From Aquabacter sp040049275 (lineage in GTDB: Bacteria; Pseudomonadota; Alphaproteobacteria; Rhizobiales; Xanthobacteraceae), in contig NZ_JBDZDT010000001.1 in NCBI RefSeq assembly GCF_040049275.1, positions 248,001-312,000 of the forward strand: a stretch of 64,000 nt of DNA, read 5' to 3'. Made by a program: the position numbers and the translations under genes. Numbering within the stretch: position 1 is the first letter of the stretch; every line of letters begins with the position of its first letter. Shown piece by piece: positions 47,717-56,541 of the stretch. The notes below the pieces were generated by a model that was not told where the DNA came from, ran no database searches, and was given only the letters and a program-made list of their open reading frames with translations.

Positions 47717-48760
47717 TCACCGCCAATTGACCGGGCCGCCACGGCGCGGCTGCGGGCGCACGCCGCCATTGGCGCGGATAGCCTTCAGGATCTTCTCGGG
47801 CGTGATGGGCAATTCGTCCACGCGCACGCCCACCGCGTTATAGATCGCGTTGGCGATGGCCGGCAGCACGGGGTTGGCGCACATCTCGCCCGGCCCCTTG
47901 CCGCCGAAGGGGCCATCCGGCGCCGGCCGCTCCAGCACCGTGACGTGGTAGGGCGCGATGTCCCCCGGCCCCGGCATCAGATATTCGTTGAAGTCGCGCG
48001 GGCCGTGGTCGGGATTGGGATAATAGGGCTCCGGCGTCTCATAGAGCGCGTGGCTGATCCCCATCCAGGCGCCGCCCACGAGCTGCTGCTCCACCATGCG
48101 CGGATTGATGACGCGGCCAAGCTCATAGGCACTGGTCATCCGCAGCACCGTGACCTCGCCGGTCTCGTCATCCACCGTGATGTCGGCGACAAGGCAGGCA
48201 TGGGCGAAATCGGTGTTGGGGTTCATCTCGCCGGTCTCGGCATCCACCGCCGAGAGGGGAATGAGGAAGATGCCACGCCCGGCAATGGTGCGGCCCTGCT
48301 TGAACTGGGCGGCCTGGGCGGTGGCCTTCACCGTGATGCTGCGCGAGGGCGCGCCGCGCACATGGATGTTGCCGCGCCCGTCGGTGACGAGGTCGGCGGC
48401 ATTGACCTCAAGCTCCTCCGCCGCCGCCTCCATCAGCACGCCGCGCGCCTCGCGGGAGGCGGCGATGACGGCGTTGCCCATGCGGTGCGTGCCGCGGGAG
48501 GCGAAGCTGCCCATGTCGTGGGGGCCGGTATCGCTGTCGGCGGTGTCCACATAGACGTCCTCGATGGGCACGCCCAGCGTCTCGGCGGCGATCTGGCGGC
48601 TCACCTGCTTCATGCCCTGGCCGAGATCGATGGCCGAGAGCGCGACGGTGAACTTGCCGTCCGGATTGGAATGGACCAGGGCCTGGCTCGGGTCGCCGCC
48701 GAGATTCATGCCGATGGGATAATTGACCGAGGCCATGCCGCGGCCTTCATGGCGCGCCAT
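47717..48760 (-). CDS. Molybdenum hydroxylase large subunit, C-terminal part (split gene)
   Basis: About 347 aa corresponding to the C-terminal half of xanthine dehydrogenase/CoxL-family molybdopterin subunits: GRGMASVNYPIGMNLGGDPS, FTVALSAIDLGQGMKQVSRQ, MTSAYELGRVINP, EYLMPGPGDIAPYH, and GGKGPGEMCANPVLPAIANAI, where the Glu of GPGE is the expected catalytic base. It lacks the N-terminal half, which is in the next gene upstream. The ATG at 48760 lies one base after that gene's stop, in another frame. Because catalytic residues survive, a working enzyme assembled from two chains is possible. Otherwise it is a recent frameshift of one gene. Confidence 0.85.
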   Translation of the reverse strand: MARHEGRGMASVNYPIGMNLGGDPSQALVHSNPDGKFTVALSAIDLGQGMKQVSRQIAAETLGVPIEDVYVDTADSDTGPHDMGSFASRGTHRMGNAVIAASREARGVLMEAAAEELEVNAADLVTDGRGNIHVRGAPSRSITVKATAQAAQFKQGRTIAGRGIFLIPLSAVDAETGEMNPNTDFAHACLVADITVDDETGEVTVLRMTSAYELGRVINPRMVEQQLVGGAWMGISHALYETPEPYYPNPDHGPRDFNEYLMPGPGDIAPYHVTVLERPAPDGPFGGKGPGEMCANPVLPAIANAIYNAVGVRVDELPITPEKILKAIRANGGVRPQPRRGGPVNWR

Positions 48761-48761
48761 C

Positions 48762-50516
48762 TCAGCGCCTCCTCGTGCCGAAGACGGAAGAGAACCGCAC
48801 CGCGCCATGCTGCGTCTGCGCCGGAGCGGGCGGAGAGGCGGCAGGAGCGGGCGGCGACTGATAGGCCGGCGGTGGTGGTTGGATCGCTGCCGGCTGGTAC
48901 GGTGGCTGCGCCGGCTGATAAGACGGCGGAGGGGGGACGACAGGCCGTGCCGGCTCGTAGCGGGGCACTTGCATCGGCGCTGGCCGGTTGTCGCGGGCCC
49001 CCTCGAACACCGGCCGCTTGGTCAACGGAATGCGCATCGTGCCGGCGGGCAGGACCTGCGTCGTGGGGCCGCCGCGCGTGTCGGGCCTACCGATCTGGCC
49101 GCTCTGGTCGACCGGCGTCGCCGGGATCTGCGCCCGCTCGCCGACGCCGCCGCCGACAACGGAGGACTGGCGCTTCGCCTGTTCGGAGATCGGCCAGTTC
49201 GCCTTCTCCGCCGCCACCTGCACGCATTCGATGAGCGCGGTGTTCTTGGCGGCGCGGCGGTGCGCCTTCATGTCCCCATCGCGATAGGCGTTGAGGATGC
49301 GGAACTCCATGGGGTCCATATTGGCCGCCTCGGCGAGGCGATCCATCTGGACCTCGATGGCGAAGTCCACGGCGGTGACGCCGAAGCCGCGCATGGCGGT
49401 GGAGGGGCAGCGGTTGGTGTAGCTGACATAGATGTCGGAGGAGACGTTCGGGATCGAGTACGGGCCCGGCACATGGGCGGTACACTTGATGGCCGCATAG
49501 CTGGACAGGCGGGTATAGGCACCGGCGTCGAAATAGCTGCGGATGTGGCGGGCGATGATGCGTCCGTCCCGCATCAGTCCGTCCTTGACAAAGATGCGCT
49601 CGGCGCCGCGCGGCGAGCCGGAAAGCATCTCCTCCTCGCGATCGAGCACGTAGCGCACCGGCTTTCCAGTGAGCATGGCGCCGAGCACGGCGAGGGGCTC
49701 GGTGAGCGAATCCACCTTGCCGCCGAAACCGCCGCCCACCGTGCCGCCGATGAAATGCAGCCGGTTGGATTCCAGGTCCACGATCTTCGCCGTAGTGCCC
49801 AGCGAGAAGAACAGGCCCTGCGCGCAGGTGTGCACCACATAGCGGTCATTGTGCTCGGGCGCGGCGATGGTTCCGTTGGTCTCGGTCGGCGCATGCTCGA
49901 TGGGAGACATCTGGTAGCGCTCTTCCATCACGATGTCGGCCTGGGCGAAGGCCCGCTCCACATCGCCGAAGCGGAGCTTCTGGTGGTCGAAGCGGTCGTG
50001 ATATTCGAAGTAATTGCCGGGATAGGTCTCGTTGACCACGGGCGCGCCGGGCTTCAGCGCCTCCTCCACATCGAAGACCGGCACCAGGGGCTCGTAGTCT
50101 ATGCGGACCAGCTTGCGCGCCGAAAGCGCCGCTGCCTCGCTCTCGGCGATGATGGCCACCACCGGCTCGCCCTTGTAGCGGACCTTGTCCACGGCCAGCG
50201 TCGGCTCATCGTCCTTGCCGAAATTGATCAAGCTGAGCAGCGTGTTCTTGTTCACCGGCACGTTGGCGCCGCGCAGCACCTTCTTCACCCCTGGCGCCCG
50301 CTCGGCGGCCGAGACATCGATGGAGCGGATGCGGGCATGATGGTGAGGGCTGCGCACCACCTTCAGATGCAACAGCCCGTCGAAGGCATGGTCATCGAAA
50401 AAGCGCGTGCGGGCCGTGACATGCCCGGGCATATCCTGGCGCTGCACGCCCTTGCCGACGACATTGAGATTGTCGTCGCGCTCGTCGGCGAAGATGTCCT
50501 TGCGCATCTCCAGCAT
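48762..50516 (-). CDS. Molybdenum hydroxylase large subunit, N-terminal part with proline-rich tail (split gene)
   Basis: 584 aa. Residues 1-465 cover the N-terminal half of CoxL/xanthine-dehydrogenase-type large subunits: VVRSPHHHARIRSIDVS, the GGTVGGGFGGKVDSL cofactor loop, and TNRCPSTAMRGFGVT with the expected Arg-Gly-Phe-Gly. The CO dehydrogenase loop CSFR is absent, so it is not a form I CO dehydrogenase. After KANWPISEQAKRQSS, where normal proteins run on into the second half, a proline/glutamine-rich tail of about 120 aa follows (VVPPPPSYQPAQPPYQP...), then a stop. The ATG at 50516 has a strong aaggagg 5 bases upstream; the longer open frame to 50873 overlaps the iron-sulfur gene. The substrate is unknown, probably a heteroaromatic or aldehyde. 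Confidence 0.87.
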   Translation of the reverse strand: MLEMRKDIFADERDDNLNVVGKGVQRQDMPGHVTARTRFFDDHAFDGLLHLKVVRSPHHHARIRSIDVSAAERAPGVKKVLRGANVPVNKNTLLSLINFGKDDEPTLAVDKVRYKGEPVVAIIAESEAAALSARKLVRIDYEPLVPVFDVEEALKPGAPVVNETYPGNYFEYHDRFDHQKLRFGDVERAFAQADIVMEERYQMSPIEHAPTETNGTIAAPEHNDRYVVHTCAQGLFFSLGTTAKIVDLESNRLHFIGGTVGGGFGGKVDSLTEPLAVLGAMLTGKPVRYVLDREEEMLSGSPRGAERIFVKDGLMRDGRIIARHIRSYFDAGAYTRLSSYAAIKCTAHVPGPYSIPNVSSDIYVSYTNRCPSTAMRGFGVTAVDFAIEVQMDRLAEAANMDPMEFRILNAYRDGDMKAHRRAAKNTALIECVQVAAEKANWPISEQAKRQSSVVGGGVGERAQIPATPVDQSGQIGRPDTRGGPTTQVLPAGTMRIPLTKRPVFEGARDNRPAPMQVPRYEPARPVVPPPPSYQPAQPPYQPAAIQPPPPAYQSPPAPAASPPAPAQTQHGAVRFSSVFGTRRR

Positions 50517-50527
50517 GGCAGCCTCCT

Positions 50528-51010
50528 TCAGGCCCGTCTTGCGCCGGGGGCGGCGGCAGCGGCTAGGATCGCCGCGATGATCGGCTCGTAGCCGGTGCAG
50601 CGGCAGATGTTGCCGCTGATCCCGTCGATGACCTCCTCGCGGGTGGGGTTGGGGTTCTTCGCCAGAAGCGCCCGCGCGGCGGTGAGCATGCCGGGCGTGC
50701 AGAAGCCGCATTGGGCCGCGAAATGGTCCATGAACGCCTCCTGCAGCGGTTGAAGGTTCGGCCCGTCTGCCATGCCAGAGGCGGTCTCGATCTGGCGGCC
50801 CTCGCATGTCACCGCCAGCGTCAGGCAGGAGAGGTGCGGCTCGCCGTCGATCAGCACGGTGCAGACCCCGCACGTGCCCTGCCCGCAGCCATATTTCGGG
50901 GCGAAGTCGCCGAGGCCGCGCCGGAGCATGTCCAGCAGCGTTCCGGCCGGATCGACGAAGGTGGCGCGGTCGGCCCCATTGAGGCGGAACTGGACCGGGA
51001 GCTTGGCCAT
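50528..51010 (-). CDS. [2Fe-2S] subunit of molybdenum hydroxylase, CoxS-like
   Basis: A 160-aa small subunit carrying electrons from the molybdenum site to FAD. Two cluster motifs are complete: the plant-ferredoxin-type KYGCGQGTCGVCTVLIDG with a later Cys (HLSCLTL), and the helical-domain C-x2-C...C-x-C (QCGFCTPGML and GNICRCTGYEPI). The ATG at 51010 has gaggag at good spacing. Gene order here is CoxM, CoxS, CoxL, the normal order in such operons. It ends 11 bases before the large-subunit gene. Confidence 0.95.
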   Translation of the reverse strand: MAKLPVQFRLNGADRATFVDPAGTLLDMLRRGLGDFAPKYGCGQGTCGVCTVLIDGEPHLSCLTLAVTCEGRQIETASGMADGPNLQPLQEAFMDHFAAQCGFCTPGMLTAARALLAKNPNPTREEVIDGISGNICRCTGYEPIIAAILAAAAAPGARRA

Positions 51011-51020
51011 GATCGTCTCC

Positions 51021-51842
51021 TCAACGGGGCTCGCCGGCCAGGAGCCGGCCGAGATGAACGGGCAGGATCTCGCGCCGGTACCATTCGCTGGCGATGGCAT
51101 CCGTGGCCGGCCGGCAGCCTTCCAGGGCCGCCTGCTTCGCTGCCTGGATGGCGGCCGCATCGAGCGGCTTGCCTTCCAGCGCGCGCTCCACGCCGCGGGC
51201 GCGCATGGGCGTCGGTGCCATGGCGCCATAGGCGACACGCGCCGGCGCCACACGCCCGCCGGAGAGCGGCAGGTGCGCGGCGATGGAGAGCACCGAAATG
51301 CCCTTCGGCTTCACCCGGCTGACTTTCCGGAAATGCAAATCGGACGGGTTCTGCGGCCGGGCGAACTGGACCGCCGTGACCAGCCCCTGCCCGCCCCGCT
51401 CGCGCCCGGCAAGGAAGTCCTCCAGCGGCACCGCCCGGCCGGAGCCATAGCCCGCCTGAAGCACCACCTGGGCATCGAGCGCGAGAAGCGCCACGGTGAA
51501 GTCGCCATAGGGCGTTCCGGCGAAGAGATTGCCGCCGATGGTTGCCATGTTCCGGATCGCCGGCCCGCCGATGCCGCGCGCCGGCCCGTGCAGATAGGCG
51601 AGATCCCGGCTGGCGAGCACCATGGCCATGGTCACGCCGGCGCCAATCTCGACCCGCGCGCCGCTCACGCTCATCTGCCGGAAGGCCGGATCGGTGACGC
51701 GCACCAGCGTGCCCTCCGTCAGCCGGCCTTCATTGACGTCGCGCATCACCAGCGTGCCGCCGCCGATCAGCAGCGCTTGCCGGTCGCCGGAGAGGATGCC
51801 GGCCGCTTCCGAAAGGCTCGCGCAGCTTCTCACGTCGAGCAT
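51021..51842 (-). CDS. FAD-binding subunit of molybdenum hydroxylase, CoxM-like
   Basis: A 273-aa medium subunit. The FAD-binding PCMH fold shows LLIGGGTLVMRDVNEG near residue 25 and the conserved IRNMATIGGNLFAGTPYGD near 100, followed by the CO dehydrogenase flavoprotein C-terminal domain. It accepts electrons from the iron-sulfur clusters and passes them to the final acceptor. It starts one base after the stop of the second SRPBCC gene and ends 10 bases before the iron-sulfur subunit gene. Confidence 0.93.
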   Translation of the reverse strand: MLDVRSCASLSEAAGILSGDRQALLIGGGTLVMRDVNEGRLTEGTLVRVTDPAFRQMSVSGARVEIGAGVTMAMVLASRDLAYLHGPARGIGGPAIRNMATIGGNLFAGTPYGDFTVALLALDAQVVLQAGYGSGRAVPLEDFLAGRERGGQGLVTAVQFARPQNPSDLHFRKVSRVKPKGISVLSIAAHLPLSGGRVAPARVAYGAMAPTPMRARGVERALEGKPLDAAAIQAAKQAALEGCRPATDAIASEWYRREILPVHLGRLLAGEPR

Positions 51843-51843
51843 T

Positions 51844-52296
51844 TCAAGCCTCCTCGCGGGCGATCTGCGGCAGGCGGCGGACCGCTTCGATGCCGTTGGT
51901 GTAGACCTCGTCGCCGACGATCTGCGCCAGTTCCGCCTCCCGCCCCGGCGGCGTGGTGAAGCGGCTCTCCCAGTGCCAGAAGCTCCGGTTGCCGTCCGTC
52001 ACCGGAAGCAGCCGCACATGCGCCACGTAGTTGAAGAGCGGGATCGGCGTGTCCAGCAGGCAATAGCTGAAGGTCATCTCAAGATCCGAGAGGGTGAGGA
52101 GCTGCTCGCGCAGCTCGCTGCCGTCGCGCAGGAGGAAGCGGCGCACGCAGCCCACCCGGTCGGATGGGTTGGCGCGCTCGATCTCGCTCCAGGCGACGAT
52201 CGGGTGCCATTTGTCATGGCCGTTGAAGTCGCGCAGGAGTGACCAGAGCCGGTCCACCGGCGCGTCGATGATCGTGCTGCGGACGACATGGGGCAT
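51844..52296 (-). CDS. SRPBCC (CoxG/polyketide-cyclase-like) protein 2
   Basis: A 150-aa START-like helix-grip protein (VVRSTIIDAPVDRLWSLLRD, WHPIVAWSEIERANP, GCVRRFLLRDGSELREQLL). CoxG in CO dehydrogenase operons is of this fold and helps anchor the enzyme to the membrane; other members bind aromatic ligands. It is a paralogue of the adjacent upstream gene. The ORF begins with GTG at 52302 overlapping the previous stop, but the ribosome-like gggggg is better spaced from the ATG at 52296, which I use. Confidence 0.85.
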   Translation of the reverse strand: MPHVVRSTIIDAPVDRLWSLLRDFNGHDKWHPIVAWSEIERANPSDRVGCVRRFLLRDGSELREQLLTLSDLEMTFSYCLLDTPIPLFNYVAHVRLLPVTDGNRSFWHWESRFTTPPGREAELAQIVGDEVYTNGIEAVRRLPQIAREEA

Positions 52297-52298
52297 GG

Positions 52299-52736
52299 TC
52301 ACCCCCCGAATGCGCGCTTGAGGGCATCGAATCCGCCTTGGAACACGTTGCCGCCGATGCCGCCGACGAGTTCCGTCTCGCGCTCCGGCGCGCAGTCAAA
52401 ATCCGCTGACCATTCGATGAAGGTCCGCTCCTGATCGGTGATGGGGGTCAGCCGGAGCGTCGCCACATAATTGGTCAGTGGCATGGGCGAATCGAGGATC
52501 GAATAGGTGCAGAACATGTCGTAGTCCGACAGGCCGAGGAGCTGCTCGCGCAGCCGGTCGCCGTTCCGCAAGGCGAAGGCGCGGATGCAGCCCACCTTGT
52601 CGGCCGGTTCGCCATTCTCGATGCGGCTCTCCGCGATGGCGGGGTGCCAGTTCGGCAGGCCGTTGAAGTCCCGCACGCGGGCCCAGACCTTGACGGCGGG
52701 AGCGCCGATGACACTTGAGACGTAGACGCGAGCCAT
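52299..52736 (-). CDS. SRPBCC (CoxG/polyketide-cyclase-like) protein 1
   Basis: A 145-aa helix-grip protein with the same landmarks as its neighbour (SVIGAPAVKVWARVRDFNG, NWHPAIAESRIENG, GCIRAFALRNGDRLREQLL). The two look roughly one-third to two-fifths identical by eye and arose by tandem duplication. A likely role is ligand binding or membrane attachment of the molybdenum enzyme whose subunits follow. It starts 9 bases after the flotillin-like gene. Confidence 0.85.
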   Translation of the reverse strand: MARVYVSSVIGAPAVKVWARVRDFNGLPNWHPAIAESRIENGEPADKVGCIRAFALRNGDRLREQLLGLSDYDMFCTYSILDSPMPLTNYVATLRLTPITDQERTFIEWSADFDCAPERETELVGGIGGNVFQGGFDALKRAFGG

Positions 52737-52745
52737 GGTCCTACC

Positions 52746-55634
52746 TCACGCCTTCTCTGCCGGGCCAGCGCCGCCGTCGGAGCCTCCGCCCGACCCGCCA
52801 CCCGACCCGCCTTTGGGCTTCGCCGGCTGCGCATCCTTGGCGACGCGCTGCATGTCGGAGGCCTCGCGCATGAGCCCGCCCATCTTGGCGAGGTTCCCGC
52901 CTTCGATGCCGATCTCCTTCAAGACCTGATCGATCATGGGCGCCTGCACTCGGTAGCGCAGCGCGGATTCTATCACCTCGTCGGTGGGCGAGCGCGCCGC
53001 GCCGCCCGTGCCGCTCATCCCCGCGAGCCCGTCCACATGAAGGATGCGGATGCCCTCGATCTTCTCCATGGGCTTCACGCTCTCGCGTACGATCCCCTCG
53101 ATCTTGTCGAGCAGCCGGCGGCGGAACATTCCGTAGCGGGCGCCGTCGCTGAGCACGTTCTCCGCCTCGTAGAGGAGCTTCTGCGCCTCGGCCTCCACCG
53201 CGCGGCGGACCTTCTCGGCCCCGGCCGCGATACGGGATTCTTCCGCCGCCTTCTCGGCGAGCGTGATCTCGACACTCTTGCGCCGCTTGGCCGTCTCGCT
53301 TTCGCGGACGGTCTTGACCTGCTCCTCCGCCTCCACCGCCTTGGCGCGGGCGATCTCGGCATTGGCCTGCGCGGCGGATTCCTCCAGGGACTTCGCATAG
53401 AGGGCGATGGCCTTGTCCATGGCGGCGGACTCCACATCGCGCTCGCGCTCGATCTCCAGCTTGCGCAGTTCGCGCTGGCGACCGACGCGCGCCTCGTCCA
53501 GACCCCGGTCGGAGGAGATGCGGGCCCGCTCCACCTCCTCGTTGGAGGCGATCTGCGCCTCCTGGAGCGCCTGGGTGCGGGCGATCTCCAGCTGCTCCAG
53601 CGCCCGGCGCCGCTCGATCCGCGCCGCCTCCAGCCCTTGCTCGCGGGCGATGTCCACGGTCTCCACCTGCTGGCGCGCCGTGATCTCGGCCTGGCGCAGC
53701 GCCTTGTCCGCGTCGGTGCGCTCCACCTTCTTGGCGGCCAGCACGATGGCGCGATCTTCCTCGGCCACCTCGACGGCCTTCTTCTGGGCGATCTGCAGCA
53801 TCTCGCGGGTCTTGGCGGAGTTGATCTTCTCCTCGTCGAGACCAAGCTCGGTGGCGATCCGCTGGCGCTCCACCACGTCGCGGCGTTTCAACTCGGCGGC
53901 TTCGAGATTGGCGTTGCGCCGGATCTCCAGTTCCTTCGTGGCGAGTTCGGCGGCGATGCGCTCGGCCGCCACCACCTTCTCCTGCGCGATGCGGGCGGCT
54001 TCCGTCGCCTCGCGGGCGGAAATCTCCGCGGTGTCGATGGCCTGGTTGCGGGCGATCTCCAGGTTGCGGATCTCCTCGTCGCGCCGGATGCGATCGCCGG
54101 AGACGGTCTTCTCCTGCTCGATGCGGGCTTTCTCGACGGTTTCGCGCGCGGAAATCTCCGCTGCCTCGAGGGTCTCCGTCCGCCCGATCTCCAGCAGGCG
54201 CTTGCTCTGCTCCTGCGCGATGCGCTCCGCCGTGATCACGTTCTCCTGGGCGATCCGCGCCTTCTCCACCGCCTCGCGCGCGGCGATCTCGGCCTCGTCC
54301 AGCGATTTGTTGCGGGCGATCTGGAGCGCGCGCAGCCGCTCCTCCTGGGCGATGCGGGCGGTCTCCACCGCCTCCTTCGCGGCGATATCCTCCTGATCGA
54401 TCGTGCGGGTGCGCTCGATCTCGCGGTTGCGCACCTCCTGCTCGCGGACGATGCGCTCGGCATTCACCGCAGTCTCTTGGAGAATGCGGGCCTTATCGGT
54501 TGCCTCGCGGGCGGCGATCTCCGCCCCCTCTAGCACCCGGGTACGTTCGATCTCCTTCTGCCGGATGTCGCGCTCGGAAGCGATGCGGGCGGTGTTGATG
54601 GCCTGATCGTTGGCGATGCGCGCCTTCTCCACCTGCTCGCGGGCGACGATCTCGGCCTCCTCCACAGCCTGGGTGCGGGCGATCTCCTGCTGGCGGATAT
54701 CCCGCTCCGAGGCGATGCGCGCCTCGCTGATGGCGCGCTCATTGGCGATGCGCGACTTCTCGATCTCCTCGCGGGAGGTGATCTGCGCCTGCTCCGCCTC
54801 GGTGTCGCGCACGGCGCGCTCGCGGGCCACCTCGGCGCGCTGCACGGCGCGCTTGATCTCGATCTCGCGCTGCTGCTCCAGCCGCGCCCCCTCGCTCTCG
54901 CGCTCGATGTCGAGCGCCTGGCGCTCGGCTTCGAGATTGCGCGTGCGGATGCGGATCATCGCATCCTGCTCGATGTCGTTGCGCAGCTTCCGCTTGTCCT
55001 CGATCTCCTCGATGATGCGCGTCAGGCCCTCGGCATCGAAGCGGTTGGACGGGTTGAAGAATTGCAGGTCGGTCTGGTCGAGATCGGTGAGCGCCACCGA
55101 TTCCAGCACGAGGCCGTTCTGGTCGAGCGCCTCGGCCGCGGCATCCTTGACGCGCTGGACATAGGTGCCGCGCTGCTCGTGCATCTCCTCCATGGTCATC
55201 TCGGAGGCGACGGTGCGCAGCGCCGAGATGAATTTGCCCGAGAGCAGCGCATTGAGCTGGTCCGGCTGGAGCGTGCGCCGGCCGAGCGTGGCGGCGGCCA
55301 CCGAGACGGCTTCGCGCTGGGGCCGCACGCGGACATAGAATTCGGCGTCGATATCCACGCGCATGCGGTCGCGGGTGATGAGCGCGTCATTGTTCGCCCG
55401 CGTCACCGCGAGCTGGAGCACGTTCATGTTCACCGGCGTGACGTCGTGGATGATGGGCAGCACGAAGGCGCCGCCATTGATCACCACCTTTTCGCCGAAC
55501 AGCCCGGTGCGGACGAAGGAGACCTCCTTCGAGGACCGGCGATAAAGCCAGTTCACCAGATAGACGATGATGGCGATGATGATCACCGCCACGATCAGCC
55601 AGAGGATCAGCGATCCGATCAGCTGTCCCGTCAT
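52746..55634 (-). CDS. Flotillin-like SPFH protein with extended 44-residue repeat coiled coil (962 aa)
   Basis: A membrane scaffold protein of the flotillin/YqiK type. One N-terminal membrane segment (residues 5-28) is followed by an SPFH/band 7 domain (about 30-225: NGGAFVLPIIHDVTPVNM, FISALRTVASEMTMEEMHEQ). A very long charged coiled coil spans about 225-800, then a flotillin C-terminal region (KLLYEAENVLSDGARYGMFR) and a glycine/serine tail (KGGSGGGSGGGSDGG). Flotillins are usually 450-560 aa, so this one is nearly double. Residues 273-613 consist of near-repeats starting at 273, 317, 361, 405, 438, 482, 526 and 570, that is 44 residues each with one of 33, multiples of eleven. In the array it may organise the transporter and dehydrogenase at the membrane; that is inference. 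Confidence 0.9.
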   Translation of the reverse strand: MTGQLIGSLILWLIVAVIIIAIIVYLVNWLYRRSSKEVSFVRTGLFGEKVVINGGAFVLPIIHDVTPVNMNVLQLAVTRANNDALITRDRMRVDIDAEFYVRVRPQREAVSVAAATLGRRTLQPDQLNALLSGKFISALRTVASEMTMEEMHEQRGTYVQRVKDAAAEALDQNGLVLESVALTDLDQTDLQFFNPSNRFDAEGLTRIIEEIEDKRKLRNDIEQDAMIRIRTRNLEAERQALDIERESEGARLEQQREIEIKRAVQRAEVARERAVRDTEAEQAQITSREEIEKSRIANERAISEARIASERDIRQQEIARTQAVEEAEIVAREQVEKARIANDQAINTARIASERDIRQKEIERTRVLEGAEIAAREATDKARILQETAVNAERIVREQEVRNREIERTRTIDQEDIAAKEAVETARIAQEERLRALQIARNKSLDEAEIAAREAVEKARIAQENVITAERIAQEQSKRLLEIGRTETLEAAEISARETVEKARIEQEKTVSGDRIRRDEEIRNLEIARNQAIDTAEISAREATEAARIAQEKVVAAERIAAELATKELEIRRNANLEAAELKRRDVVERQRIATELGLDEEKINSAKTREMLQIAQKKAVEVAEEDRAIVLAAKKVERTDADKALRQAEITARQQVETVDIAREQGLEAARIERRRALEQLEIARTQALQEAQIASNEEVERARISSDRGLDEARVGRQRELRKLEIERERDVESAAMDKAIALYAKSLEESAAQANAEIARAKAVEAEEQVKTVRESETAKRRKSVEITLAEKAAEESRIAAGAEKVRRAVEAEAQKLLYEAENVLSDGARYGMFRRRLLDKIEGIVRESVKPMEKIEGIRILHVDGLAGMSGTGGAARSPTDEVIESALRYRVQAPMIDQVLKEIGIEGGNLAKMGGLMREASDMQRVAKDAQPAKPKGGSGGGSGGGSDGGAGPAEKA
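53799..54818 (-). repeat. 132-bp tandem coding repeats in the flotillin-like gene
   Basis: About 7.75 imperfect tandem units of 132 bases (one of 99) encode the pattern EIxRTxxxEeAEIaAREavE followed by KARIAxExxixaeRIaxExxxR. Unit starts fall at residues 273, 317, 361, 405, 438, 482, 526 and 570. The DNA has diverged but the amino-acid phrase is conserved. Confidence 0.85.
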
Positions 55635-55661
55635 GTCCTCATCCTCCCGCCCGTGTCAGGG

Positions 55662-56534
55662 TCATTTCGCTTTGCCGGCCTTGCGCGCCGGCTTGGTTTC
55701 TTGCGTGCTGCCGATCCGCTTGAAGGCGCGGACCTGATCGCGGATCGCCACTTCCACCGGCAGGCGCTCCATGGAAGAGGCGCCATAGAAGCCGTGGCAG
55801 TTCGCGGTACTTCTCATGATGAAGTCTGCATCGGCCGGCTCGGCCACCGGCCCGCCATGGACCAGGATGAGCGCATCCTTCTTCACCTTGAGCGCCGCCT
55901 TGGCCCAGCGATCCACCAGCGTCGGGCAATCCTGAAGCTTCAGCGCGGTCTCCGCGCCGATGCTGCCGCCGGTGGTGAGCCCGAGATGGCAGACGATGAT
56001 GTCCGCGCCCGCCTGCGCCATGGCGCGGGCGTCGTCTTCACAGAAGACGTAAGGCGTGGTCAGCAGCCCCTTGGCGTTGGCGAGGGCCACCATCTCGACC
56101 TCCAGGCCGTAGCCCATGCCGGTCTCTTCGAGATTCTGGCGGAAGACGCCGTCGATCAGGCCCACCGTCGGGAAGTTCTGGACGCCGGCAAAGCCGATCC
56201 GCTTCACCTCATCCAGGAAGACATCCATGCGGCGGGACGGGTCCGTGCCGCAGATTCCGGCGATGACGGGCGTCGCCTTAACCACCGGCAGCACCTCGGC
56301 CGCCATCTCCATGACGATGGCGTTGGCATCGCCATAGGGCATCAGCCCGGAGAGCGAGCCGCGCCCGGCCATGCGGTAGCGGCCGGAATTGTAGATGACG
56401 ATGAGGTCGATGCCCCCGGCCTCCTCGCACTTGGCCGAAAGGCCCGTGCCGGCGCCGCCGCCGACAATGGGCTCGCCGCGCGCGACCATGGCCCGGAAGC
56501 GCTTGAGGAGGGTGGCTTTGTCGAAGCTTGCCAT
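55662..56534 (-). CDS. PEP-hydrolase-family TIM-barrel protein (Tm-1 C-terminal-domain homologue)
   Basis: A 290-aa protein of the family named phosphoenolpyruvate hydrolase, which is related to PEP mutase-like TIM barrels. Visible family segments are GGGAGTGLSAKCEEAGGIDL, IYNSGRYRMAGRGSLSGLMP, VIAGICGTDPSRRMD, VQNFPTVGLIDG and CHLGLTTGGSIGA. The same domain forms the C-terminal half of the tomato resistance protein Tm-1, whose N-terminal half is the UPF0261 domain encoded here by the preceding gene. The biochemical function is not established. The ATG at 56534 fits the family start; longer frames are artefacts. It begins 7 bases after the fusion gene. Confidence 0.88.
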   Translation of the reverse strand: MASFDKATLLKRFRAMVARGEPIVGGGAGTGLSAKCEEAGGIDLIVIYNSGRYRMAGRGSLSGLMPYGDANAIVMEMAAEVLPVVKATPVIAGICGTDPSRRMDVFLDEVKRIGFAGVQNFPTVGLIDGVFRQNLEETGMGYGLEVEMVALANAKGLLTTPYVFCEDDARAMAQAGADIIVCHLGLTTGGSIGAETALKLQDCPTLVDRWAKAALKVKKDALILVHGGPVAEPADADFIMRSTANCHGFYGASSMERLPVEVAIRDQVRAFKRIGSTQETKPARKAGKAK

Positions 56535-56541
56535 GGGTTGC

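Noticed and set aside
47717..51842. Assignment as CO dehydrogenase (coxMSL proper)
   Set aside because: The form I active-site loop CSFR is missing; the loop reads CPSTAMRGFG, which fits other xanthine-dehydrogenase-family hydroxylases.
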